This document shows, piece after piece, positions 42,328-49,883 of a stretch of DNA of 64,000 bases. The notes under the pieces were generated by a model. It was given only the letters and a program-made list of their open reading frames with translations, was not told the origin of the DNA and did not search any database. Position numbers and translations under genes: made by a program. Source of the DNA: JADLHS01 sp044225555 (GTDB lineage Bacteria; Verrucomicrobiota; Verrucomicrobiia; Limisphaerales; JADLHS01). The stretch covers positions 620,001 through 684,000 of the forward strand of contig JBGAIM010000001.1 of NCBI GenBank assembly GCA_044225555.1, written 5' to 3'. Each line of letters opens with the position of its first letter. The first letter of the stretch is position 1.

Positions 42328-42376
42328 AAACTGTCTAGTTAAAACCGTTGTTGGCCAAAAGTTTCACCGGGCGGCC

Positions 42377-43312
42377 CTAAATCTTCGCTTCCGTTGCACT
42401 ACCGTGTGTGAGCAGTGCACCTTTGGCTTCGTTCAAACTACCCCGCCGATAACCCTGCAAATCCACCGTCACCTGGGCGTAACCGATCTGCTTCAACGCC
42501 TCCGCCACCCGCACCGAAGTTCCGTTGGCCAGCAGCTTCGGCAGTTCCGCCGGGCCGACTTCGATCCGGGCGAGGTTAGTTCCGGGTTCCGGGTTCCAGG
42601 TTTCGAGTTCGCGCGGATCCGCGCCCAGAAGTTTCAACTTGGAACCTGGAACCTGGAACTTGGAGCTCCCCTCATGATGCCGGACGCGCACATCGTAAAA
42701 GCCAAGATCGCGCAAAACATATTCCGCCTGCTCAATCATGCGCAACTTCTCCGGCGTCACCGGTTCACCGTAAGGGATGCGCGAACTCAGGCAGGCCATC
42801 TGCGGCTTGTCGGCGGTGGGCAGGCCCAGTTGTGCCGACAACTCGCGGATGTCCGCCTTGGTCAAGCCAGCCTCTTTGAGCGGCGCCCGCACTTGAAATT
42901 CCTTGGCCGCCTGTGCACCTGGTCGGAAATCGCCCACGTCACTCGCGTTCTCGCCGTAAGCGATCACCGCAAACCCTTCCACCTTCGCCAGCGGCACGAG
43001 TTCCTCGAACAGCTCGTGCTTGCAGAAATAACAACGGTTGTTTGGATTGGCGAGATAGCTGGGATTCTCAAACTCCGCCGTGCGCACCACCCGGACGGGA
43101 AAGGCAAATTGCCTCCCCAGCGCCAGCGCCTCCTCCAGCTCCCGACGCGGCAGACTGGGAGAATCCGCAATGGCGGACAGCGCGCGTTCACCTAATACGT
43201 CGTGCGCCACTCTGGCCAGAAACACCGAATCCACGCCACCCGAATAGGCGACGAGGCACGAACCGTAGGAGCGCAACAACCCGCGCAAATTTTCCAGCTT
43301 GTCCGCTAGCAC
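42377..43312 (-). CDS. larE: ATP-dependent sacrificial sulfur transferase LarE with repeat insertion
   Basis: This 311-residue PP-loop protein starts at a GTG (43312). The ATP-binding SGGVDS lies at 24-29, followed by RCYFCKHELF and the sacrificial cysteine Cys174 in MACLSSRIPYG. LarE donates sulfur to make the nickel pincer cofactor of lactate racemase and related enzymes. Residues about 214-246 (EGSSKFQVPGSKLKL and on to EPGTN) come from a palindromic repeat and interrupt the usual VRVRHH-LARIEVGP junction. The frame is maintained. larB, larC and a racemase are not in the window. The next gene upstream is 62 bp away on the same strand. Confidence 0.92.
   Translation of the reverse strand: MLADKLENLRGLLRSYGSCLVAYSGGVDSVFLARVAHDVLGERALSAIADSPSLPRRELEEALALGRQFAFPVRVVRTAEFENPSYLANPNNRCYFCKHELFEELVPLAKVEGFAVIAYGENASDVGDFRPGAQAAKEFQVRAPLKEAGLTKADIRELSAQLGLPTADKPQMACLSSRIPYGEPVTPEKLRMIEQAEYVLRDLGFYDVRVRHHEGSSKFQVPGSKLKLLGADPRELETWNPEPGTNLARIEVGPAELPKLLANGTSVRVAEALKQIGYAQVTVDLQGYRRGSLNEAKGALLTHGSATEAKI
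42578..42660. repeat. Inverted repeat inserted in frame in larE
   Basis: Two 25-bp arms, 42578-42602 and 42636-42660, pair at 22 of 25 positions, and the three mismatches are G-T compatible. Each arm consists of GGTTCC-type 7-bp direct repeats. The loop holds a perfect 14-bp palindrome, GCGCGGATCCGCGC (42611-42624). With its edges the element is about 99 bp, equal to the 33 extra codons in larE. It is a different family from the ileS element. Confidence 0.8.
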
Positions 43313-43374
43313 GCCCTAAATTGGCAGTCACCGGAAACTTTGTCGAGCAAGACCACCGTTCGTTCGGGAGCGCG

Positions 43375-44538
43375 TCAAGCCTTGGCCTTCGGGAAAGCCA
43401 CCAGTTCCAGCCCGCCACAGTCCGCACACCGACCGTCGGTGCTCGTGAACTGCGCCTCACAGCGCGGACAGTAGGCGCGCGAGGATTCGTCGCTCGGCGC
43501 GGGCGCCCGGGACAAGTCCTCCAGCTTGATGCCTTGGGCCGTAAGAAACCCCTCGGCCGCCGCGAGCAACGTCCGCCGGAAGAACAGCTCCGTCGCTTGC
43601 GCTTGCGGCAATTCATTCGGGCAAATCGGCCGCGCCGGATGACGCAGGTCGCGCAGAATACACCGGGCGAATTCAACAAAGGCCCGTTCATCCAAAAAAA
43701 CTTTGGCCACTGCCAGCGGATGAAACGTTTCCAGCAGCGGACGCGACAAGGCGTCGTGCGCCCGCATAGCCGAGGTGGGGGCAAGAGCAATGGTGAGCGT
43801 GTGCGTAAATCTTTCGTCGTGCGCCTCCGGATACAGCGCGCGATGGGCGCGGGCGAAGAGCGTGGCCGTCGTGATCGTCAGCGCCAGCAGTCCGAGCAAC
43901 AACCACAACCAGCAAAGCAGGAAACCAAACTGCCAGATCAAGACCGGGGCGATCCCCAGCACGTAAACGACCAAAACATTGGCGAGCCAGCGAATCGGGC
44001 GCGCACGCGGCCGCCATTCCGCGCGGCGAGCTGCGATTTCCTTCGGGTCCAGCGACGCCTTTGCGAGCTGAATGATAGCGGGGGCAAATTCCCCGGACTT
44101 CAAGGCTGCGAGTCTTTTCAGTTCGAACCCCAGTTGGCGAGCCAGACCTGGAGTGGCGGCGGCCAAAAACAGTTCGGTATTGATTAGGATTTTTTTCCCG
44201 CGCACCCGGACCTCGCGCAGATCCTTCCAACTCATGAAGCGTCCGCTTTGTGAGGGTCTCCAGCCGGGATTCACGTTCGTGGCCACAAAGGCCAGCACGC
44301 CGTCGGGGGAAAGCGAAAGCGGAGGCTGATGCGCGACGAACAGCGCACCCAGCGGCGGCAACGCCGAAGCAATGACAAATCCGCCAGCTTGATTGCCTGC
44401 CAGCGCGCCCGGATGTTGCGCCCGCCACGAACGCCCCAGCCAGGTGCTGAAGGCCGCCCCGCCCCGCCGCAGCCAGCAGAGACATTCGCCGACGTACAAC
44501 CCCGCCAGTACGACGAACAACCACTGCACATCGCTCAT
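43375..44538 (-). CDS. Uncharacterised membrane protein with C-terminal zinc ribbon
   Basis: This 387-residue protein has an N-terminal hydrophobic stretch, a soluble region of about 100 residues (WKDLREVRVRGKKILINT), and a central hairpin of two membrane segments (ANVLVVYVLGIAPVLIW, LLCWLWLLLGLLAL). The C-terminal cytosolic domain ends in a zinc ribbon, YCPRCEAQF...CADCGG. I do not recognise a named family. It is 24 bp downstream of the DUF2167 gene and 62 bp upstream of larE on the same strand, so co-transcription is plausible. Function unknown. Confidence 0.75.
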   Translation of the reverse strand: MSDVQWLFVVLAGLYVGECLCWLRRGGAAFSTWLGRSWRAQHPGALAGNQAGGFVIASALPPLGALFVAHQPPLSLSPDGVLAFVATNVNPGWRPSQSGRFMSWKDLREVRVRGKKILINTELFLAAATPGLARQLGFELKRLAALKSGEFAPAIIQLAKASLDPKEIAARRAEWRPRARPIRWLANVLVVYVLGIAPVLIWQFGFLLCWLWLLLGLLALTITTATLFARAHRALYPEAHDERFTHTLTIALAPTSAMRAHDALSRPLLETFHPLAVAKVFLDERAFVEFARCILRDLRHPARPICPNELPQAQATELFFRRTLLAAAEGFLTAQGIKLEDLSRAPAPSDESSRAYCPRCEAQFTSTDGRCADCGGLELVAFPKAKA

Positions 44539-44562
44539 GGCGGTGAGGCGGATGAAACCCGG

Positions 44563-45417
44563 TCAGTCCTCGCGATTACCCGTGATCTTGTTGAGGATCT
44601 TCTTGAAGAAGCCGATGACGGCAACGAAGGCGATGATCACCAGCTTCCAGGCTTTCTTGAAGAACAGGATGACCGGCCCCAGCAGACCCAACTTGGCCGC
44701 GCCCACCGCGGCGCCGCCGAGGACGAGTGCGCCGAGACCGTACTTGGCCACCTTGTCGCCGGGTTTGTATTCCGCGTAGGACCCGCCGGCATTGAATTTG
44801 TAGTCGCCCAACACGCTGCTGAAGGTCGGCAGAATCGTATTCAAATTCTCAGGGTCACAAACCAGCACCACTTCCATCACCCCCTTGCGACCGAGCAGAC
44901 GGGTGTTGTAATTGAGGATTGGCTGCCCCTCGGACGTGGCGCGAATGGCCCAAGTCAGATTGTGCGTCTTCTCGTCGTACTTTGGCTCCTGTTCCCAACC
45001 GACGATGATCAGCGGCGGGTTGCCGTTGCGTTTGCGCTCCTTGTTGCCTTCGTCGTTGCCCGCTTTGATGGCGGCCAGCAACTTGGCCGCGTCGAGTTTG
45101 TTCTTCTCGTCATCCTTCACGTAACCGACGTCGTCGTACTCAAAATACACCGCCCAGCCACCGTTGGTGGGACGGAGAAAACCAACTTCATTGCCGCTGC
45201 TCGGTTCGCCCGCCGCCTCCATCATCTTTCGAGTCGTCTTGCCATCGAGAAACATGTAGCCGGCCGGCACGGGGAGTTGCGCGATATCGGATAAACGCGC
45301 TGTGGCGGGGCCGTGCAGCGCGCGCGGCTCCAGGTCCTTGGAATCTTGGGCGGGGAGCGGCGATACGACCATCGCTGTCAGGGCGAGGAGCAGCCGGACG
45401 AGGTGGTTTCTTTTCAT
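44563..45417 (-). CDS. DUF2167 family membrane protein
   Basis: This 284-residue protein begins with a signal sequence (MKRNHLVRLLLALTAMVVSP). The DUF2167 marks are LPVPAGYMFLDGKTTRKMM, EVGFLRPTNGGWAVYFEYDDVGYVKDDEK and WAIRATSEGQPILNYNTRLLGRKGVMEVVLV. It ends with a glycine-rich membrane segment, then AWKLVIIAFVAVIGFFKKI and a short basic tail. The topology suggests a large periplasmic domain anchored at its C-terminus. Members are widespread but uncharacterised. The next gene downstream, 24 bp away, is the zinc-ribbon membrane protein. Confidence 0.9.
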   Translation of the reverse strand: MKRNHLVRLLLALTAMVVSPLPAQDSKDLEPRALHGPATARLSDIAQLPVPAGYMFLDGKTTRKMMEAAGEPSSGNEVGFLRPTNGGWAVYFEYDDVGYVKDDEKNKLDAAKLLAAIKAGNDEGNKERKRNGNPPLIIVGWEQEPKYDEKTHNLTWAIRATSEGQPILNYNTRLLGRKGVMEVVLVCDPENLNTILPTFSSVLGDYKFNAGGSYAEYKPGDKVAKYGLGALVLGGAAVGAAKLGLLGPVILFFKKAWKLVIIAFVAVIGFFKKILNKITGNRED

Positions 45418-45520
45418 GATGTTGATTGGTTCGAGTGGCGACCCGTGAACTTCCGATTGAGACAGCGACGGTGGTTTACCCTTGCTTGCACTGGCGCGTC
45501 AAGTTGATTGCTCGGTCAAA

Positions 45521-46891
45521 TTACTTGAACATCACCTTGCAGATGAAGACCGAGGCGATGATGCCCACCGCATCCGCGATCAAACCCGCGGGCACCGCGT
45601 GCCGCGTGCGCTTCACACTCACGGCGCCGAAATAGACCGCGATGACATAAAACGTCGTCTCGGTGCTGCCGAAGATTGTTCCCGCCGTGCGCGCGATGAG
45701 GCTGTCCGGCCCGAACTGCTTCACCAGTTCGGTGAACATCCCGAGCGTGCCGCTCCCGCTCAAAGGTCGCATCAGACACATCGGTACCAGCTCCGTTGGG
45801 AAATGCACGAAGTCGAGGACGGGCTTCAGCGCCTTGGTAATGAGATCAATTCCACCGGCCCCGCGAAACATGCCCACCGCCACCAGAATGGCCACCAGAT
45901 AGGGGATGATTGTGACGGCAACTTGAAAACCCTCTTTCGCGCCGTCGACGAACTGTTCATACACCTTCACCCGTCGCAACGCCGCGTAGAGCGGAAAGAA
46001 CGACAACAGGAACGGTACGGCCAGCAGCGAAATGGTGTTCAACGATCGCACAAATCCATTTTGTTTCTGCATCTCCGCCGTCAGCGGACGATTCAGCACT
46101 TCCGGAAAACTGATCACAACCAACAGGGCGACAAAGAAAAAGAAGAACAAACCGAGCGCCCCCAGACCCAGCCAGTTCAACGGGGCAACTGGATCTTCCT
46201 CCTTGGTGGTGGTCGTGGCGTTCGCTACTGATTCAGGTTTCTGCCCTCGGCCTTCGGCCTGCTCGCTTTCCGTGAGTGGCGGCAACCGATAGCCCGGCAA
46301 CTTCTCGAGCAGCTTTACCGAAGTGATGCCGGCGATGGTTGAAAAAGTCGTCGCGATGATCGCCGTGCCGATGATGGCATAGGGTTGCACCGAGCCTGCG
46401 ACCGCGAGCACCGCCACCGCTGTCACCGGCAGCAGTTGAATGGAACTCGTATTGATGGCGAGGAACGTGCACATCGCATTGGTGGCCGTGCCCGGACGCG
46501 GATTGAGCGTCTCCAAGTCTTTCATCGCGCGCAGGCCGAGCGGCGTGGCGGCATTGGCCAGGCCGAGAACATTCGCCGCCATGTTCATCAGCATGGAACC
46601 CATCGCCGGATGCTCGGCCGGCACGTCGGGGAACAGCCATTTCATCACGGGGCGGATCAGGCGGGCGAGAAATTGGACGAGGCCCGCCTTCTCCGCGAGG
46701 CGCATGATCCCGAGCCACAGGGCCATGATGCCGACCAATGGCAAGGCGATGTCCATCACAGCGGTTTTGGCCATCTCAAATCCCTTGTCGGTCATCTCCT
46801 TGAGCGTGCCGGCGTCGGCGCCAGTGAGATTGTGGAAGCCGGCAATCAACACCGCCGCCACCACGAGGCCGAGCCAGATGTAGTTCAGCAT
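45521..46891 (-). CDS. SpmA-SpmB fused nucleoside-recognition (Gate) membrane protein
   Basis: From the ATG at 46891 the protein is 456 residues; an alternative start at 46939 adds 16. The first half matches SpmA (MNMAANVLGLANAATPLGLRAMKDLE, TNAMCTFLAINTSSIQLLP). The second half matches SpmB (GAKEGFQVAVTIIPYLVAILVAVGMFR, LMRPLSGSGTLGM, FGSTETTFYVIAVYFG). Spore formers encode these as two genes that help core dehydration. Here they are one protein in a bacterium with no other sporulation genes in view, as in many Gram-negative genomes. Transport of a small solute is the likely role but unproven. A short hydrophilic linker (residues about 225-250) joins the halves. Confidence 0.92.
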   Translation of the reverse strand: MLNYIWLGLVVAAVLIAGFHNLTGADAGTLKEMTDKGFEMAKTAVMDIALPLVGIMALWLGIMRLAEKAGLVQFLARLIRPVMKWLFPDVPAEHPAMGSMLMNMAANVLGLANAATPLGLRAMKDLETLNPRPGTATNAMCTFLAINTSSIQLLPVTAVAVLAVAGSVQPYAIIGTAIIATTFSTIAGITSVKLLEKLPGYRLPPLTESEQAEGRGQKPESVANATTTTKEEDPVAPLNWLGLGALGLFFFFFVALLVVISFPEVLNRPLTAEMQKQNGFVRSLNTISLLAVPFLLSFFPLYAALRRVKVYEQFVDGAKEGFQVAVTIIPYLVAILVAVGMFRGAGGIDLITKALKPVLDFVHFPTELVPMCLMRPLSGSGTLGMFTELVKQFGPDSLIARTAGTIFGSTETTFYVIAVYFGAVSVKRTRHAVPAGLIADAVGIIASVFICKVMFK

Positions 46892-46986
46892 GAGCGCGAG
46901 CCTACCGACTCGTCGCGGAATCCGAAACCAGAAAACCAAATCCCCGGCCTATGCCGTGAAACAGGAATTCACGGGTGCTCCTCGCC

Positions 46987-49005
46987 TTAGTGAGTTTCCT
47001 TGAGCCGGTAGAATTGGATTCCCGTTTTTGTCAGTGCGTTCGTGTCGGCGACGGACTCGGTTCTTCCAGTGCCGCCGAGACTGCTGCCGGCTAGCGGCGT
47101 CCAATTGGGTGGCAGCGTTGCCAGGTTGGTGGAGGTTTCAACTTCATACTGATAACCCGCGAAGGTGTGGAAGCGAATCACGGCATTGGCACCGTTGCAA
47201 CTGATGTCTTCAATCTGCACCCGCAACGGCAATACGAGGTTGCGGTTCTCTCCGGCGGAGATTCGCGCAACGTGATCCAATCCTGTCGGCGGATTGGTTT
47301 GCGCGTAAGTGTTGCCACCCCAGGCGACGAGCGTGCCGTCGCTCCGTAGCGCTAGACTGTGCGAACCGGCAGCCGCAATGCCCACAATGTTGTTCAAGCT
47401 AGCGGGGACATTGGTTTGTCCAGAAAGGTTGCAGCCCCAGGCTGTCACCGTGCCATTGCTCGTGAGCGCCAAACTGTGGAGCGAGCCCGCCGCGATTGCA
47501 GCAACGCCGGTCAAGCCAGCGGGGACATTCGTCTGCCGCTGGGAATTGTTGCCCCAGGCTGTCACCGTGCCGTTGGTCCGGAGGACGAGACTGTGCAGAG
47601 CACCCGCTGCAATGTCATGGACGCCGCTCAATCCGGCCGGGACGATGGCTTGGCCGCGGTGCGGCAAGGGGCCATTGTTAGTTGCGCCTGCGCCCCAAGC
47701 CACGACCTGGCCCGTGTCGGTCAGCGCCAGGTTGTGGTAGTAACCAGCGGCGATTCGCACCGCATTCGTCAAGCCAGGCGGGGTGTTGGTCTGGCCGTGC
47801 GAGTTGTCGCCCCAGGCAACCACCGTGCCGTCGTTGCGCAGAGCAAGGTTGTGTGCCACGCCTGCCGCTACATCAGTCAAACCGCTCAAACCGGTTGGCA
47901 GCCCCGTGAAACCGGCGTAACCATCGCCCCAAGCCATGGCTGTGCCGTCAGCGTTCAAAGCTATGTTGTGAACTGGCCCGGCACTCAACCGCGTCACACC
48001 GCGCACTGCTCCCGGCGGCGTGGCGTAGTCCGCTTGTGCATCGCCCCAACCCACGATGCTGCCATCGCCGCGCAACGCGAGGTTGTAGAAAGCGCCTGCC
48101 GAAATCGCAATCACCTCCGTCAGGCCGGCCGGCACGTTTGTCTGTCCGAAATCGTTATTCCCCCATGCGATCACCGTGCCGTTGCTCAACAATGCGACGC
48201 AATGCCCGATTTCCTCAAGGCCACCCGCGGCGATGGCTTTCACCCCAGTGAGTCCGGCGGGAACATTCGTCTGCCCATCGCGATTCCAGCCCCACGCCAC
48301 CACCGTGCCGTCCGAGCGCAACGCCAGACTGTGTCCACCGCCAGCGGCAATCGCCGTGATGTTCGTCAATCCCGGCGGGACGATGGATTGTCCGTAGTTG
48401 GGAAAGATATCGGTCTGTGTCGTGCCTGCGCCCCACGCTCGCACCGAGCCATCCGCCAGGAGCGCCAGACTGTGAACTTCTCCCGCCGCCACAGCGATGA
48501 CATTGGTCAATCCGGCGGGGACAGCGGTTTGGTTATAAGCATTCAATCCCCAAGCCTGCACAGTGCTGTTGCTCAACAAGGCGAGGGTGTGAAACTCGCC
48601 CTCAGCAATCATCACCACGTTGCTGACGCTGGCCGGGACATTCGTCTGCCCGACGTCGTTCCCGCCCCACGCCACCACGCTGCCGTCGCTGCGCAACGCG
48701 ATGCTGTAATCGCCCAAGCCCGCTGCCACCGCGACCACGTTGCTCAACCAGGCGGGCACCGTGCATTGCCGGGAGAAGTTATTTCCCCAGGCCAGCACCG
48801 TGCCGTCAGTACGAACCGCCAGACTGTGATCGAACCCGGCGGAAAGACTCGTGTAAAGGGTGCCAACCGATTCAGCGGGCATGACGCGCGCCCCAAAAGA
48901 AGTCGCCTGTCCGACCGGCGCGGCTTGCGTGAGAGCCGCAACCAGTGAAACGCCGGTGGCGAGCAGCGTCAGTTTCAAAAAGGAACAGTTTGTGTTCGTG
49001 CTCAT
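46987..49005 (-). CDS. Secreted RCC1-repeat protein
   Basis: From the ATG at 49005 the protein is 672 residues with a signal peptide (MSTNTNCSFLKLTLLATGVS and on) ending at TQAAP. About a dozen repeats of roughly 45 residues follow, each with a core like IAAGGGHSLALRSDGTVVAWG and NVPAGLT. This is the RCC1/BNR-type seven-bladed propeller repeat, enough for two propellers. The end (YEVETSTNLATLPPNW to QFYRLKETH) is the small terminal module shared with two other exported proteins here. Binding to a surface or polymer is likely. The start overlaps the stop of the upstream pseudopilin by 4 bp (ATGA). Confidence 0.9.
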   Translation of the reverse strand: MSTNTNCSFLKLTLLATGVSLVAALTQAAPVGQATSFGARVMPAESVGTLYTSLSAGFDHSLAVRTDGTVLAWGNNFSRQCTVPAWLSNVVAVAAGLGDYSIALRSDGSVVAWGGNDVGQTNVPASVSNVVMIAEGEFHTLALLSNSTVQAWGLNAYNQTAVPAGLTNVIAVAAGEVHSLALLADGSVRAWGAGTTQTDIFPNYGQSIVPPGLTNITAIAAGGGHSLALRSDGTVVAWGWNRDGQTNVPAGLTGVKAIAAGGLEEIGHCVALLSNGTVIAWGNNDFGQTNVPAGLTEVIAISAGAFYNLALRGDGSIVGWGDAQADYATPPGAVRGVTRLSAGPVHNIALNADGTAMAWGDGYAGFTGLPTGLSGLTDVAAGVAHNLALRNDGTVVAWGDNSHGQTNTPPGLTNAVRIAAGYYHNLALTDTGQVVAWGAGATNNGPLPHRGQAIVPAGLSGVHDIAAGALHSLVLRTNGTVTAWGNNSQRQTNVPAGLTGVAAIAAGSLHSLALTSNGTVTAWGCNLSGQTNVPASLNNIVGIAAAGSHSLALRSDGTLVAWGGNTYAQTNPPTGLDHVARISAGENRNLVLPLRVQIEDISCNGANAVIRFHTFAGYQYEVETSTNLATLPPNWTPLAGSSLGGTGRTESVADTNALTKTGIQFYRLKETH

Positions 49006-49826
49006 GGCTGGAAGCTTAGAGCTGGGAGCACATTCTTCAGGGTGGTGGGAAAGTCCTTCGGATCCTGGTACCAGAAGCACTGGCGGGATGGCGTCGCCCA
49101 ACTGCTCAGAAAATTCATCTTCTCCGCTTGAATCCACTGTACTGACCCGTCCACGAAAGCCTGATTGCCGCCCTGTGGCACTGCCGAATTCTCAGCGCGA
49201 TGCTGGGGCAGATTTGTATAGGCTGGAGCCGGATCGCTTCCGCCCCAGGCGCCATTGACCTTGATCACTGCATCCGCCGCCAATGCCCAGTGGGGTTGGG
49301 CCGTGTTTAGATTTGTCGGGCTGCGGGAGACGCCGTCGTAAGCGGAGTTTCTCCACCACGAAATTCCACCGAAGTATTGGTAGCCGATGCTGTATTGAGG
49401 ATATTGAATCTCCAAAGCCGGTAAACCCGGCCGACTGGGACAGGTCCAAACGCCATTCGTTTCCAGGGATAATCCTACCGAACCGGCGCGCGCCGCATTC
49501 GGCGGATCAATCGCGAGCTGAACGTAAATCGGTGGTGTGCTCCCGGCGATGTTCCGCGAGGTAAAGATCTTGCCATTGTTATTCCCGGCATAAATCGCCG
49601 CGCCCAGGGCAATCCGGCGGAGGTTGTCCTGGCATCTTGCACGCTGACTTCGCTCCGCTGTGCCCGCCATGGCCGGCAACAGAACCAAACCCAGCACAGC
49701 CAGAACACCGAGAACCACCAGCAAATCCATCAGGGTGAACGCCCGCCGCGAGTCGTGTTCAGGGCTGGGCTGCGAGCAGTACTTAAGATCGGGGAAGCTT
49801 TTCATGGGCAAGCGCGATCCGAACAT
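49002..49826 (-). CDS. Type II secretion-type pseudopilin (H-X9-DG-like)
   Basis: This 274-residue protein (ATG 49826; an alternative ATG at 49805) has a long leader and a prepilin site, RRAFTLMDLLVVLGVLAVL, in which Asp replaces the usual Glu at mature position 5. The C-terminal half has NQAFVDGSVQWIQ, the form of the H-X9-DG processing-associated motif common in Planctomycetes and Verrucomicrobia. Such orphan pseudopilins are numerous in these phyla and of unknown role. The stop overlaps the start of the RCC1 gene (ATGA), so the two are translationally coupled and may be assembled or exported together. Confidence 0.88.
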   Translation of the reverse strand: MFGSRLPMKSFPDLKYCSQPSPEHDSRRAFTLMDLLVVLGVLAVLGLVLLPAMAGTAERSQRARCQDNLRRIALGAAIYAGNNNGKIFTSRNIAGSTPPIYVQLAIDPPNAARAGSVGLSLETNGVWTCPSRPGLPALEIQYPQYSIGYQYFGGISWWRNSAYDGVSRSPTNLNTAQPHWALAADAVIKVNGAWGGSDPAPAYTNLPQHRAENSAVPQGGNQAFVDGSVQWIQAEKMNFLSSWATPSRQCFWYQDPKDFPTTLKNVLPALSFQP

Positions 49827-49883
49827 ATCGCGAGATCCGGCTGCTTCAAGGCGAATTCCACCCGATACGACAAACCTGTCAAT

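Noticed and set aside
45521..46891. Spore-maturation annotation taken as evidence for sporulation
   Set aside because: SpmA/SpmB fusions are common in non-spore-formers, and no other sporulation gene is present.
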